From contig JAEYTJ010000025.1 of the NCBI GenBank assembly GCA_023434095.1, positions 1-15,384 on the forward strand: a stretch of DNA of 15,384 nt, written 5' to 3'. The notes below the pieces were generated by a model. The model ran no database searches and was not told the origin of the DNA. It saw only the letters and a program-made list of their open reading frames with translations. How positions within the stretch are numbered: the first letter of the stretch is position 1; every line of letters starts with the position of its first letter. The DNA is from Pseudomonadota bacterium (GTDB lineage Bacteria > Pseudomonadota > Alphaproteobacteria > Rhizobiales > Xanthobacteraceae). This document shows, one piece after another, positions 6,976-13,735 of this stretch. Position numbers and translations under genes: made by a program.

Positions 6976-8181
6976 ATGAGTGCCGCGCCGTCCGCCGCCG
7001 CCAAGATTTCCTTCGACTGGGCCGATCCCATCGATTTCGATGCGCAGCTCACCGAGGAGGAGCGCCTGGTGCGCGCCACGGCGCGCGACTACGCGCAGGA
7101 GAAGCTCCTGCCGCGGGTCACCGCCGCCTATATGGAAGAGCGCTTCGACCGCGAGATCATGAACGAGATGGGCGAACTCGGCCTGCTCGGTCCCACCATC
7201 CCCGAGGAATATGGCGGGGCGGGCCTCGGCTACGTCGCCTACGGGCTGGTGGCGCGTGAGGTGGAAAGGGTCGATTCGGGCTATCGCTCGGCGATGAGCG
7301 TGCAGTCCTCGCTGGTGATGCACCCGATCAACGCCTATGGCAGCGAGGCGCAGAAGCGGAAATTCCTGCCGAAACTCGCCACCGGCGAACTCGTCGGCTG
7401 CTTCGGCCTCACGGAGCCGGACGCCGGCTCCGACCCCGCCGGCATGCGCACCCGCGCGGAGAAGATCGACGGCGGCTACCGGCTCTCCGGCGCCAAGATG
7501 TGGATCACCAATTCGCCGATCGCCGATCTCGCGGTGGTGTGGGCGAAGTCCGCCGCGCATGGCGACGAGATTCGTGGCTTCCTGGTGGAGCGCGGCATGA
7601 AGGGCTTCTCCACCCCGAAGATCGAGCACAAGCTCTCGCTGCGCGCCTCGATCACCGGCGAGATCGTGCTGGACGGGGTCGAGCTGCCGGAAGAGAACCT
7701 GCTGCCGAACGCCTCGGGGCTCAAGGGTCCCTTCGGCTGCCTCAACCGCGCCCGCTTCGGCATCGGCTGGGGCACGATGGGGGCGGCGGAGGCTTGCTAT
7801 GCCGCCGCGCGCCAGTACACGCTCGACCGAAAGCAGTTCGGCAAGCCGCTGGCGGCGACGCAGCTGATCCAGAAAAAGCTCGCCGACATGGCGACCGAGA
7901 TCACGCTCGGCCTGCAGCTCGCGCTGCGCGCCGGCCGGCTGTTCGACGAAGGCCAGCTGCCGGTGGAGACCATTTCCATGCTCAAGCGCAACAATTGCGG
8001 CAAGGCGCTCGACATCGCCCGGCTCGCCCGCGACATGCATGGCGGCAACGGCATTTCCGGCGAGTTCCCGGTCATGCGCCACATGGTGAACCTGGAAACG
8101 GTGAACACCTATGAGGGCACGCACGACATCCACGCGCTGATCCTCGGCCGCGCCATCACGGGGCACCAGGCGTTCTTCTGA
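6976..8181 (+). CDS. gcdH: Glutaryl-CoA dehydrogenase
   Basis: A 401-residue FAD enzyme of the acyl-CoA dehydrogenase family, expected to oxidise and decarboxylate glutaryl-CoA to crotonyl-CoA in lysine, tryptophan and glutarate breakdown, passing electrons to electron-transfer flavoprotein. Identifying features are the opening FDWADPIDFDAQLTEEER (13-30), GLTEPDAGSDP (144-154), WITNSPIADLAVVWAK (176-191), DRKQFGKPLA (284-293), MHGGNGI (354-360) and the C-terminal NTYEGTHDIHALILGRAITG (377-396). Glu380 in that last motif is the expected catalytic base. These are GcdH hallmarks rather than those of short- or medium-chain enzymes. The start at 6976 is chosen for its GGGAGA site six bases upstream and the usual length; the frame is open back to 6877 without a plausible start. 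It is divergent from dppA, with no CoA-transferase or LysR regulator next to it. Confidence 0.95.
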   Translation: MSAAPSAAAKISFDWADPIDFDAQLTEEERLVRATARDYAQEKLLPRVTAAYMEERFDREIMNEMGELGLLGPTIPEEYGGAGLGYVAYGLVAREVERVDSGYRSAMSVQSSLVMHPINAYGSEAQKRKFLPKLATGELVGCFGLTEPDAGSDPAGMRTRAEKIDGGYRLSGAKMWITNSPIADLAVVWAKSAAHGDEIRGFLVERGMKGFSTPKIEHKLSLRASITGEIVLDGVELPEENLLPNASGLKGPFGCLNRARFGIGWGTMGAAEACYAAARQYTLDRKQFGKPLAATQLIQKKLADMATEITLGLQLALRAGRLFDEGQLPVETISMLKRNNCGKALDIARLARDMHGGNGISGEFPVMRHMVNLETVNTYEGTHDIHALILGRAITGHQAFF

Positions 8182-8210
8182 GCGGGTTGCCGAAGGGCTT
8201 TCGCCGGGAC

Positions 8211-8239
8211 ACGGGAGAGGCCCTGCGGCCTTTTCCCGT
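8211..8239. terminator. Hairpin between convergent gcdH and Rrf2 genes
   Basis: ACGGGAGAGGCC (8211-8222) pairs with GGCCTTTTCCCGT (8227-8239) around a CTGC loop. The stem has 12 pairs, one of them G-T, with one T bulged. It begins 30 bases after the gcdH stop and ends 20 bases before the end of the convergent regulator gene, so it can serve both. No strong U-tract follows on either strand, so it may need Rho or act only as a 3' barrier. Confidence 0.55.
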
Positions 8240-8258
8240 CTGCCGGCCGTCGCCAGCC

Positions 8259-8708
8259 TCAGATGTTGTACATCAGGTCGGCGTCGGGGGTGCGGGCGAA
8301 GATGATCATGTCGTGCAGCGACATGCCGTCGAGAATGTCCGACATGGCGTCGCGCACCTTGCTCATGGTGATGCGCACCGAGCAGGTGGCGAGGTCCTCG
8401 CAGTCCTGGCAGGGCACATAGGCGCTCTTGCTGGCGCAGTTGATCGGCGCCAGCGGGCCGTCCAGCACCCGGATGATGTGGCCGATGCGGATTTCGCGCG
8501 GCGTCTTGGCCAGCGCATAGCCGCCGCCCGGCCCCTTCTTGGAGCGCAGCATGCCGGCATTGCGCAATTCCAGCAGGATCGCGTCGAGGAATTTCTTCGG
8601 GATGTTGTTGTCGGTGGCGATCTCCTGCCCCATGGCGCTCGCGCCCGGTTCGAGCCGGGCGAGATAGAGCATCGCTTTCAGGCCGTATTTGCCCTTGTTG
8701 GTCAGCAT
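8259..8708 (-). CDS. Rrf2 family transcriptional regulator, probable Fe-S sensor
   Basis: A 149-residue DNA-binding protein of the Rrf2 family (relatives include IscR, NsrR, RsrR and CymR). The N-terminal winged helix-turn-helix covers about 1-70: it opens MLTNKGKYGLKAMLYLA, has the recognition segment IPKKFLDAILLELRNAGML (36-54) and the wing GPGGGYALAK (59-68). Four cysteines follow at 91, 100, 103 and 109 (C-x8-C-x2-C-x5-C). The spacing differs from IscR, whose cluster uses three cysteines and a His, but strongly suggests metal or iron-sulfur binding. The signal (iron, NO, redox, cysteine status) cannot be read from sequence. No isc, suf, cys or nitrosative-stress genes lie beside it, so its targets are probably elsewhere. 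The ATG at 8708 has only a weak ribosome site. It converges on gcdH. Confidence 0.88.
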   Translation of the reverse strand: MLTNKGKYGLKAMLYLARLEPGASAMGQEIATDNNIPKKFLDAILLELRNAGMLRSKKGPGGGYALAKTPREIRIGHIIRVLDGPLAPINCASKSAYVPCQDCEDLATCSVRITMSKVRDAMSDILDGMSLHDMIIFARTPDADLMYNI

Positions 8709-8834
8709 GTCCGTTTCGTCATGTCACCATAGGCGCCGCGTCGGAGGGAAGGTACGGCAGGAGAACCGATTCCCGCCGCCGCTGGCCACATAAATGCGCG
8801 ATCGCCTCCGATTCTACCAGCCGCCGGGGCGTGG
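8709..8834. promoter_or_regulatory. Probable promoter region of the Rrf2 gene
   Basis: This 126-bp gap lies upstream of the regulator on the minus strand. TAGAAT (8816-8811, minus strand) is a 5/6 match to the -10 consensus. CTGACC (8838-8833) sits 16 bases upstream as a 4/6 match to the -35 and overlaps the stop codon of the small membrane gene. This would give a leader of about 95 bases. The gap also contains the palindrome GCGATCGC (8797-8804) and a separated pair TCGGAGG/CCTCCGA. No start codon or clear small gene is seen here. Confidence 0.35.
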
Positions 8835-8996
8835 TCAGCGCGAGGCGGGTGCGATGGACGGCCCCGAGAGCGCGACCTGTCCGGCCTCGCGTGTCTCCGG
8901 CACCGGGTGCAGGAACAGCACGGCGGCGATCACGGCCCCGTAGGCCAGGGCGAAAAGCAGCTTGTCGCGGGTGCGGCGCAGGCCAGTCTGGCTCAT
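8835..8996 (-). CDS. Small single-pass membrane protein, function unknown
   Basis: A 53-residue protein. Basic N-terminus (MSQTGLRRTRDK) is followed by one hydrophobic helix at about 13-30 (LLFALAYGAVIAAVLFLH) and a short polar tail beginning PVPETREAGQ. By the positive-inside rule the N-terminus should be cytoplasmic and the tail periplasmic. The ATG at 8996 is chosen because GGAG lies six to seven bases upstream. In-frame ATGs at 9008 and 9029 are less likely: the first sits inside the ribosome-site palindrome and the second precedes the predicted transcription start. A promoter-like sequence just upstream supports expression. I recognise no family. It lies between the helicase and Rrf2 genes on the same strand. 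Confidence 0.6.
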   Translation of the reverse strand: MSQTGLRRTRDKLLFALAYGAVIAAVLFLHPVPETREAGQVALSGPSIAPASR

Positions 8997-8999
8997 GTC

Positions 9000-9016
9000 A
9001 CTCTCCATTGGAGAGT
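9000..9016. promoter_or_regulatory. Perfect 17-bp palindrome over start of small membrane gene
   Basis: ACTCTCCA (9000-9007) and TGGAGAGT (9009-9016) are exact reverse complements around a single central base. The block overlaps the predicted transcription start of the small membrane gene and its GGAG ribosome site. As DNA it has the form of a repressor operator. In a read-through transcript it could form a 7-bp stem with a 3-base loop that hides the ribosome site. Confidence 0.55.
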
Positions 9017-9045
9017 AATCTATGGACAATGTAGGAATATGTAAA
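9017..9045 (-). promoter_or_regulatory. Promoter of small membrane gene
   Basis: On the minus strand TTTACA (9045-9040, 5/6 to TTGACA) is followed by a 17-base spacer and TAGATT (9022-9017, 4/6 to TATAAT). The whole stretch is strikingly AT-rich for this window. It starts four bases after the helicase stop and would place the transcript start near 9010, about 14 bases before the ATG at 8996 and within the palindrome. Confidence 0.5.
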
Positions 9046-9048
9046 GGG

Positions 9049-10395
9049 TCAGGCGTCGTCGAAGCCGCGTGCGGCGGTCATCAGATTGCCGTTGCCCTCG
9101 AACGCCGCGGTGAAGGCGGCGACGCGGCGGTCGATGCGGATGTCGGAGGCGCGCAGCGGGCGGGCCAGCGACAGCCCTTCCAGCGAACGGGCGCGCGAGA
9201 GCGCGACATAGGCCTGCCCCGCCGCGAAGGCGCCGGCGTCGAAGTCGATCCGCACATCCTCCAGCGTCAGCCCCTGCGCCTTGTGCACCGTCACCGCCCA
9301 GGCCGGGACGAGGGGAAGCTGGGTGTAGCTGCCGACCACCTTGGCGGCGACCTTGCCGGTTGCCTCGTCCCAGTCGTAGCGGATGCGCTCCCAGCTGGTG
9401 CGCTCGATCTCGACGATGCCGCCGCCGTCGAGCCGGACATAGGCGCGGTCCGGCGCGAGGCCGGTAATGGTGCCGACCGAGCCGTTGACCCAGTGCCGCT
9501 CGGGGTGGTTGCGCACGGTCATCACCCGCGCCCCGACCTTCAGCGCCAGCGTCTCCGGCACCGGCAGCCGGTCGTTGGCGAGGTCGAACTCGCCTTCGCT
9601 CTTGCCCTCGAACAGCCGCCCGTCATCGTAGAGGGCGTCCATGCCGCGCCGGTTATAGGCGTCGACGCGGGCATTGGTCGGCGCCAGCACCACCGGGATG
9701 CGGCCGGGCCGGTGGTCGCGGTGCGAGGCGGCGTTGATGGCGGCGATGGCATCACCGACAAAGCGGCCGGTGCGCAGTTCCGCCAGATGCTGGACGAAGG
9801 TGTCGTCGGTCTGGCGGTAGACCTGCAGGAAGGGCAGCCGCGCCGGCTCCACCTCGCGCAGCACGCGGGCATCGAAGGCAAAGGGCCCCTCATAGCCGAG
9901 ATGGCCGAGGATCTCCCGCTCGGCCTGCGGCACGACCGGCGGCAATTGCAGGAAATCGCCGACCAGCACCACCTGCACCCCGCCGAACGGCTCGGGATTG
10001 CCGCGCGCGATGCGCAGGCTGCGGTCCACCGCGTCGAGCACATCGGCGCGGACCATGGAAATCTCGTCGATGACGAGGCGCTCCAGCTTCTTCATCAAGG
10101 TGCGCTTGGGGCTGCGCGGGCGCACCTGGTCGGGGTCCATCAGCCGCGGCGGCAGGCCGAAGAAGGAGTGGATGGTCTGCCCGCCCAGCTGCAGCGCCGC
10201 GACGCCGGTGGGGGCGAGGAACGCCTGCTTGCCGCCGCCATGCTTGCGCAGCGCATGGAGAAACGTCGTCTTTCCCGTGCCCGCCCCGCCCAGCACCATG
10301 ATGACCGGCGCGCCGGAGCCGACCAGCGCCAGCGGTCCGGCAAAGGCGTCGGCGGGCAGGGAAGGGCGAATCGGGAGAGCGGCTTTCTCGTTCAT
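9049..10395 (-). CDS. PIF1/RecD-like superfamily 1B DNA helicase
   Basis: A 448-residue ATP-dependent helicase. Motifs in order are Walker A GGAGTGKT (36-43), motif Ia APTGVAALQLGGQTIHSFFG (61-80), Walker B VIDEIS (108-113), motif III VGDFLQLPPV (145-154), the QVYRQ motif (191-195), a UvrD-like motif V AVTVHKAQGLTL (367-378) and motif VI YVALSRARS (396-404). HSFFG, GDFLQLPPV and the VHKAQG/SRA pair are typical of PIF1 rather than RecD2 proteins, and there is no long N-terminal region. Known relatives unwind 5' to 3', resolve G-quadruplexes or aid replication; the role here is inferred only. The ATG at 10395 begins MNEKAALPIRP and has no clear ribosome site. The frame runs on upstream, but only as a shadow of the neighbouring EamA gene. 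Confidence 0.88.
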   Translation of the reverse strand: MNEKAALPIRPSLPADAFAGPLALVGSGAPVIMVLGGAGTGKTTFLHALRKHGGGKQAFLAPTGVAALQLGGQTIHSFFGLPPRLMDPDQVRPRSPKRTLMKKLERLVIDEISMVRADVLDAVDRSLRIARGNPEPFGGVQVVLVGDFLQLPPVVPQAEREILGHLGYEGPFAFDARVLREVEPARLPFLQVYRQTDDTFVQHLAELRTGRFVGDAIAAINAASHRDHRPGRIPVVLAPTNARVDAYNRRGMDALYDDGRLFEGKSEGEFDLANDRLPVPETLALKVGARVMTVRNHPERHWVNGSVGTITGLAPDRAYVRLDGGGIVEIERTSWERIRYDWDEATGKVAAKVVGSYTQLPLVPAWAVTVHKAQGLTLEDVRIDFDAGAFAAGQAYVALSRARSLEGLSLARPLRASDIRIDRRVAAFTAAFEGNGNLMTAARGFDDA

Positions 10396-10457
10396 CGGCG
10401 CAATGGAGCACAGGAGGGCCGGCGGGGCGAATGCGCGGGAGCCGTAGTCTCGGGGCG

Positions 10458-11300
10458 TCAGTGCAGCTTGATCAGCACCAGCCCGACGACGATGAGCGCG
10501 GCGGCGACGAGGCGCTCGCGGCGGAGCGGCTCGTGCAGCACGACCACCGCGATCACCGCGCCGAACAGCACACTCGATTCCCGCACCGCCGCGACGAGGC
10601 CGATCGGCGCCTGGGTCATCGCCCAGATGGCGATCCAGTAGGAGGCGAGCGACATCGCCCCGCCGGCGAGGCCGGGGCCGATGAAGGACAGCGTCGGTGC
10701 CAGCGCGCGCGGCCCCTTCCAGGCGAGCCCGAACAGGGTGATGACCAGGCTGTCGGCGACGAACAGCCAGGAGGTGTAGACATGCGCCGAGGAGGCGCTG
10801 CGGGCGCCGAGCCCGTCCACCAGCGTGTAGGCGGTGATCGACACGCCGCAGATCAGCGCGAGGCGCAGCGCGGTGCGGTCGATGGCGGCGATGCCGGCGC
10901 GCGGCCAGGCGATGGACAGGATGCCGAGCGCCAGCAGCCCGACGCCGAGAAAGCCCTGCGCATCCACCGCCTCGCCCACCAGCGTGACGGAGAGGATTGT
11001 GGTGAGCAGCGGCGCGCTGCCCCGCGCCAGCGGGTACACCAGCCCCATATCGGCGCGGCGATAGGCGCCGGCCAGCGTGAGGTAGTAGACGAGGTGGATG
11101 GCGACCGACGCCGCGATCCACGGCCACACATGCGCCGCCGGCGGCCCGAGATGCAGCGCCACCGGCAAGGCGAGCACGCCGCAGGCGGCATTGACCAGCA
11201 CCACGGCGAGAAACGGATCGAGCCGGATCTTCAGCACCGCGTTCCAGCCGGCATGCATCGCCGCGGCGGCGATGACGGCGAGGAAGACGGTGAGGTCCAT
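10458..11300 (-). CDS. EamA/DMT family transporter (copy 1)
   Basis: A 280-residue inner-membrane protein of the drug/metabolite transporter superfamily with about ten hydrophobic helices in two EamA halves (about 1-138 and 145-280). Recognisable features are AGWNAVLK near the N-terminus, the GAYRRADMGLVYPLARGSAPLL stretch in helices 3-4 (read as GAYRRADMGLVYPLARG), AVRESSVLFGAV and a terminal helix ending LIKLH. Such proteins move metabolites or amino acids, often outward; the substrate cannot be told. It is clearly paralogous to the next gene (11364-12200) and follows it 63 bp downstream, so they are probably co-transcribed. No good Shine-Dalgarno precedes the ATG at 11300. The helicase start lies 62 bp further on. 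Confidence 0.88.
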   Translation of the reverse strand: MDLTVFLAVIAAAAMHAGWNAVLKIRLDPFLAVVLVNAACGVLALPVALHLGPPAAHVWPWIAASVAIHLVYYLTLAGAYRRADMGLVYPLARGSAPLLTTILSVTLVGEAVDAQGFLGVGLLALGILSIAWPRAGIAAIDRTALRLALICGVSITAYTLVDGLGARSASSAHVYTSWLFVADSLVITLFGLAWKGPRALAPTLSFIGPGLAGGAMSLASYWIAIWAMTQAPIGLVAAVRESSVLFGAVIAVVVLHEPLRRERLVAAALIVVGLVLIKLH

Positions 11301-11363
11301 GGAGGGCGCCGGCCGGAGGAGGGAAGCCGGGCTTTAGCCGATTCCCGGAGTGCTGCCGAGCGC

Positions 11364-12200
11364 TCAATGCAGCTTGATCAGCGTCACGCCGGCGATTACC
11401 AGAACCGCCGCGAGGAGGCGTTCGGGGCGCGGCTTCTCGTGCAGGAGCAGCACGGCGAAGACGGCGCCGAACAGCACGCTGGCCTCGCGCACCGCCGCCA
11501 CCAGGCTGATCGGCGCGCGCGTCATCGCCCAGACGCAGAGCCAGTAGCTGACGAACAGCAAGGCGCCGCCGATCAGCGCCAGCCCCCAGTGCCGACGCAC
11601 GGGATCAAGGAACGCCGCGCCCTTCCACAGCAGCAGGCCCAGAGCCACCACCACCGCATCGCCGACGAACAGCCACGCCGTATAGACGGAGGGCGAGCCG
11701 AGGCGCCCGGCGGTGCCGTCGATGAGCGAATAGGCGGTCACCGCCAGCCCGGAGCCGAGCGCGAGCGCCAGCGCCGCCGCCTGCGCGGCCTCCCCCCGGC
11801 TGCGCCAGCCGGTGACGAGCACGCTGAGGGAGAGCAGGGCGATGCCGGATATGCCGATCGGGCGCACCGGCTCGTGCAGCAGCAGAATGGCGACGGCGGC
11901 GGTCATCAGCAGCGCCCCGCCGCGCGCGACGGGGTAGACGAGGCCGAGATCGGCCCGCGCATAGGCGCCGACGAGGCAGGCATAGAAGGCGAGGTGGGCG
12001 GTCATCGAGCCCGCCATCCACGGCCACAGCGCCGGTTCGGGCGGGCCGAGCGCCAGTGCCACCGGCAGCGCCACCGCGCCCCCGCCGAGCACGACCAGCG
12101 TGAGTGCCGAGAGCGGATCGTGCCGCAGCTTCAGCAGCACGTTCCAGCCGGCCTGCAGCAGGGCCGACAGCAGCACGACGAGAAGAACGGTTGGTTCCAT
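11364..12200 (-). CDS. EamA/DMT family transporter (copy 2)
   Basis: A 278-residue paralogue of the neighbouring transporter, with the same two-half architecture and about ten helices. Matching landmarks are AGWNVLLKLRHDP, VALALGPP, WPWMAGSM, GAYARADLGLVYPVARGG, AVREASVLFGAV and a C-terminus ending LIKLH. The two proteins align end to end without large gaps, consistent with tandem duplication followed by divergence. The ATG at 12200 has no visible Shine-Dalgarno and lies five bases after a long inverted repeat (12206-12247). Substrate is unknown. Confidence 0.88.
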   Translation of the reverse strand: MEPTVLLVVLLSALLQAGWNVLLKLRHDPLSALTLVVLGGGAVALPVALALGPPEPALWPWMAGSMTAHLAFYACLVGAYARADLGLVYPVARGGALLMTAAVAILLLHEPVRPIGISGIALLSLSVLVTGWRSRGEAAQAAALALALGSGLAVTAYSLIDGTAGRLGSPSVYTAWLFVGDAVVVALGLLLWKGAAFLDPVRRHWGLALIGGALLFVSYWLCVWAMTRAPISLVAAVREASVLFGAVFAVLLLHEKPRPERLLAAVLVIAGVTLIKLH

Positions 12201-12205
12201 GACAG

Positions 12206-12247
12206 GGCCGCGATGAGGGCACTACGTCGTTACCCCACATCGCGGCC
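12206..12247. repeat. 10-bp inverted repeat upstream of EamA copy 2
   Basis: GGCCGCGATG (12206-12215) and CATCGCGGCC (12238-12247) are exact inverted arms. After one A/A mismatch, GGG (12217-12219) also pairs with CCC (12234-12236), leaving a 14-base loop. It fills most of the 63 bp between the aldehyde dehydrogenase stop and the EamA ATG. It could end the upstream transcript, although no U-tract follows, or act as a leader structure of the transporter gene. Confidence 0.6.
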
Positions 12248-12263
12248 GCTGGCGAGGCCGGCG

Positions 12264-13724
12264 TCAGACCCCGAGCTGGGTGACGAACTTGGTGTTCACA
12301 TAGGCTTCCATCGCCTCGGTGCCGCCCTCCGAGCCGTAGCCGGAATCCTTGATGCCGCCGAACGGCACTTCGGGAAGGGCGAGGCCGTGATGGTTGATCG
12401 AGACCATGCCGCTTTCCACCCGGCGGGCGAACTCGTCGGCGCGGGCGGAGGAGGTGGTGTAGGCATAGGCCGCCAAGCCATAGGGCAGCCGGTTGGCCTC
12501 GGCGATGACCGCCTCGGTGGAGGTGAAGGGCAGGATCGGCACCACGGGACCGAAGGGCTCCTCATTGAGGATGCGCGCATCCGGGGCGAGGCCGGTGAGC
12601 ACCGTCGGCTCGAAGAAATAGCCCTTGTTGCCGATGCGCGCGCCGCCCGTGTGCAGGGTGGCGCCCTTGGCGAGGGCGTCGGCGGTCAGCGCCTCCATCG
12701 CCTCGACACGGCGCGGATTGGCGAGCGGGCCCATGCGCACGCCGTCCTCCAGCCCGTTGCCGACCTTCACCCCCTTCACCGCCTCGGTGAAGCCGTCGAC
12801 GAAGCGGGAATAGAGGTCCTCATGCACGAGGAAGCGGGTCGGCGAAACGCAGACCTGCCCGGCATTGCGGAACTTGGCGCCGGAGAGCAGCTTGATCGCC
12901 ACCTCGACATCCGCGTCCTCGAACACCACGGCCGGGGCATGGCCGCCAAGCTCCATGGTGACGCGCTTCATATGCGCGCCGGCCAGCGCGGCCAGCTGCT
13001 TGCCGACCACCGTGGAGCCGGTGAAGGAGATTTTCTTCACCACGGGGTGCGGGATCAGGTACTGCGAAATCTCCGCCGGCACGCCGAAGACGAGATTGAC
13101 CACGCCCGCCGGAATGCCGGCATCGGCATAGGCGCGCACCAGCTCGGCGCAGCTCGCCGGGGTCTCTTCCGGGCCCTTGAGGATGACCGCGCAGCCGGCC
13201 GCCAGCGCGGCCGAAACCTTGCGCACCGCCTGGTTGATCGGGAAGTTCCACGGGGTGAAGGCGGCAACGACGCCCACCGGCTCGCGATGCACCACCTGCT
13301 GCACGCCGGCGGCGCGGGCGGGGATGAGCCGGCCATATTGCCGGCGGCCTTCTTCGGCGAACCAGTCGATGATGTCGGCGGAGGCGAGGGTTTCCATCCG
13401 CGCCTCGGGCAGCGGCTTGCCCTGCTCCAGCGTCATCAGGGTGGAGATGGCCTCATGGCGCTCGCGCAGCAGCTCCGCCGCCTTGCGCATGATCTTGTAG
13501 CGCTCGTGCGGGGGCGTGTGGCGCCATACGGCGAAGCCCTTCTCGGCGGCGGCGAGGGCGGCGTCGAGATCGGCGCGGCTGGCATGGGCCACGGTGCCGA
13601 GCACCTCTTCGGTCGCCGGATTGATCACATCCTGGCTGGCCGGCGCGCCGCCATGTGCGCTGCCCCCGCGCCATGCGCCGTCGATATAGAGCTGGACCTC
13701 GGGGTAGGACACGGAATGGGGCAT
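12264..13724 (-). CDS. NAD(P)-dependent succinate-semialdehyde dehydrogenase-like aldehyde dehydrogenase
   Basis: A 486-residue cytoplasmic aldehyde dehydrogenase of the GabD/SSADH group, expected to oxidise a semialdehyde (succinic, glutaric or similar) to the acid. Motifs include VINPATEEVLG (33-43), FTPWNFPIN with Asn160 (oxyanion), cofactor lysine Lys183 in ILKGPEETP, FTGSTVVGK (234-242), general base Glu258 in MELGGHAP, and nucleophile Cys292 in NAGQVCVSPTRF. The later NEEPFGPVVPILPF and LPEVPFGGIKDSGYGSEGG stretches complete the fold. Ser294 stands where redox-regulated SSADHs have a second cysteine, so that switch is absent. The ATG at 13724 is preceded by GAAAGG seven bases away. Exact substrate is uncertain, so no gene symbol is given. 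It is downstream of ftsK but separated by a hairpin, and may lead the EamA genes. Confidence 0.88.
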   Translation of the reverse strand: MPHSVSYPEVQLYIDGAWRGGSAHGGAPASQDVINPATEEVLGTVAHASRADLDAALAAAEKGFAVWRHTPPHERYKIMRKAAELLRERHEAISTLMTLEQGKPLPEARMETLASADIIDWFAEEGRRQYGRLIPARAAGVQQVVHREPVGVVAAFTPWNFPINQAVRKVSAALAAGCAVILKGPEETPASCAELVRAYADAGIPAGVVNLVFGVPAEISQYLIPHPVVKKISFTGSTVVGKQLAALAGAHMKRVTMELGGHAPAVVFEDADVEVAIKLLSGAKFRNAGQVCVSPTRFLVHEDLYSRFVDGFTEAVKGVKVGNGLEDGVRMGPLANPRRVEAMEALTADALAKGATLHTGGARIGNKGYFFEPTVLTGLAPDARILNEEPFGPVVPILPFTSTEAVIAEANRLPYGLAAYAYTTSSARADEFARRVESGMVSINHHGLALPEVPFGGIKDSGYGSEGGTEAMEAYVNTKFVTQLGV

Positions 13725-13735
13725 GGCCGAACCTT

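Noticed and set aside
10354..10361. GGGCAGGG, a match to the FtsK orienting sequence GGGNAGGG
   Set aside because: A single match near ftsK in a GC-rich window means little; polarity needs genome-wide counts on both arms.
9049..10395. Helicase plus neighbours as a possible defence island
   Set aside because: No nuclease, methyltransferase, reverse transcriptase, toxin or TIR-like gene is near, and the flanking genes are ordinary transport and metabolism genes on chromosomal DNA next to ftsK.
10458..11367. Apparent 772-codon fusion of the helicase to an upstream domain
   Set aside because: The extra N-terminal part is read in the wrong frame of the EamA gene. The helicase starts naturally at the ATG at 10395, about 35 residues before Walker A.
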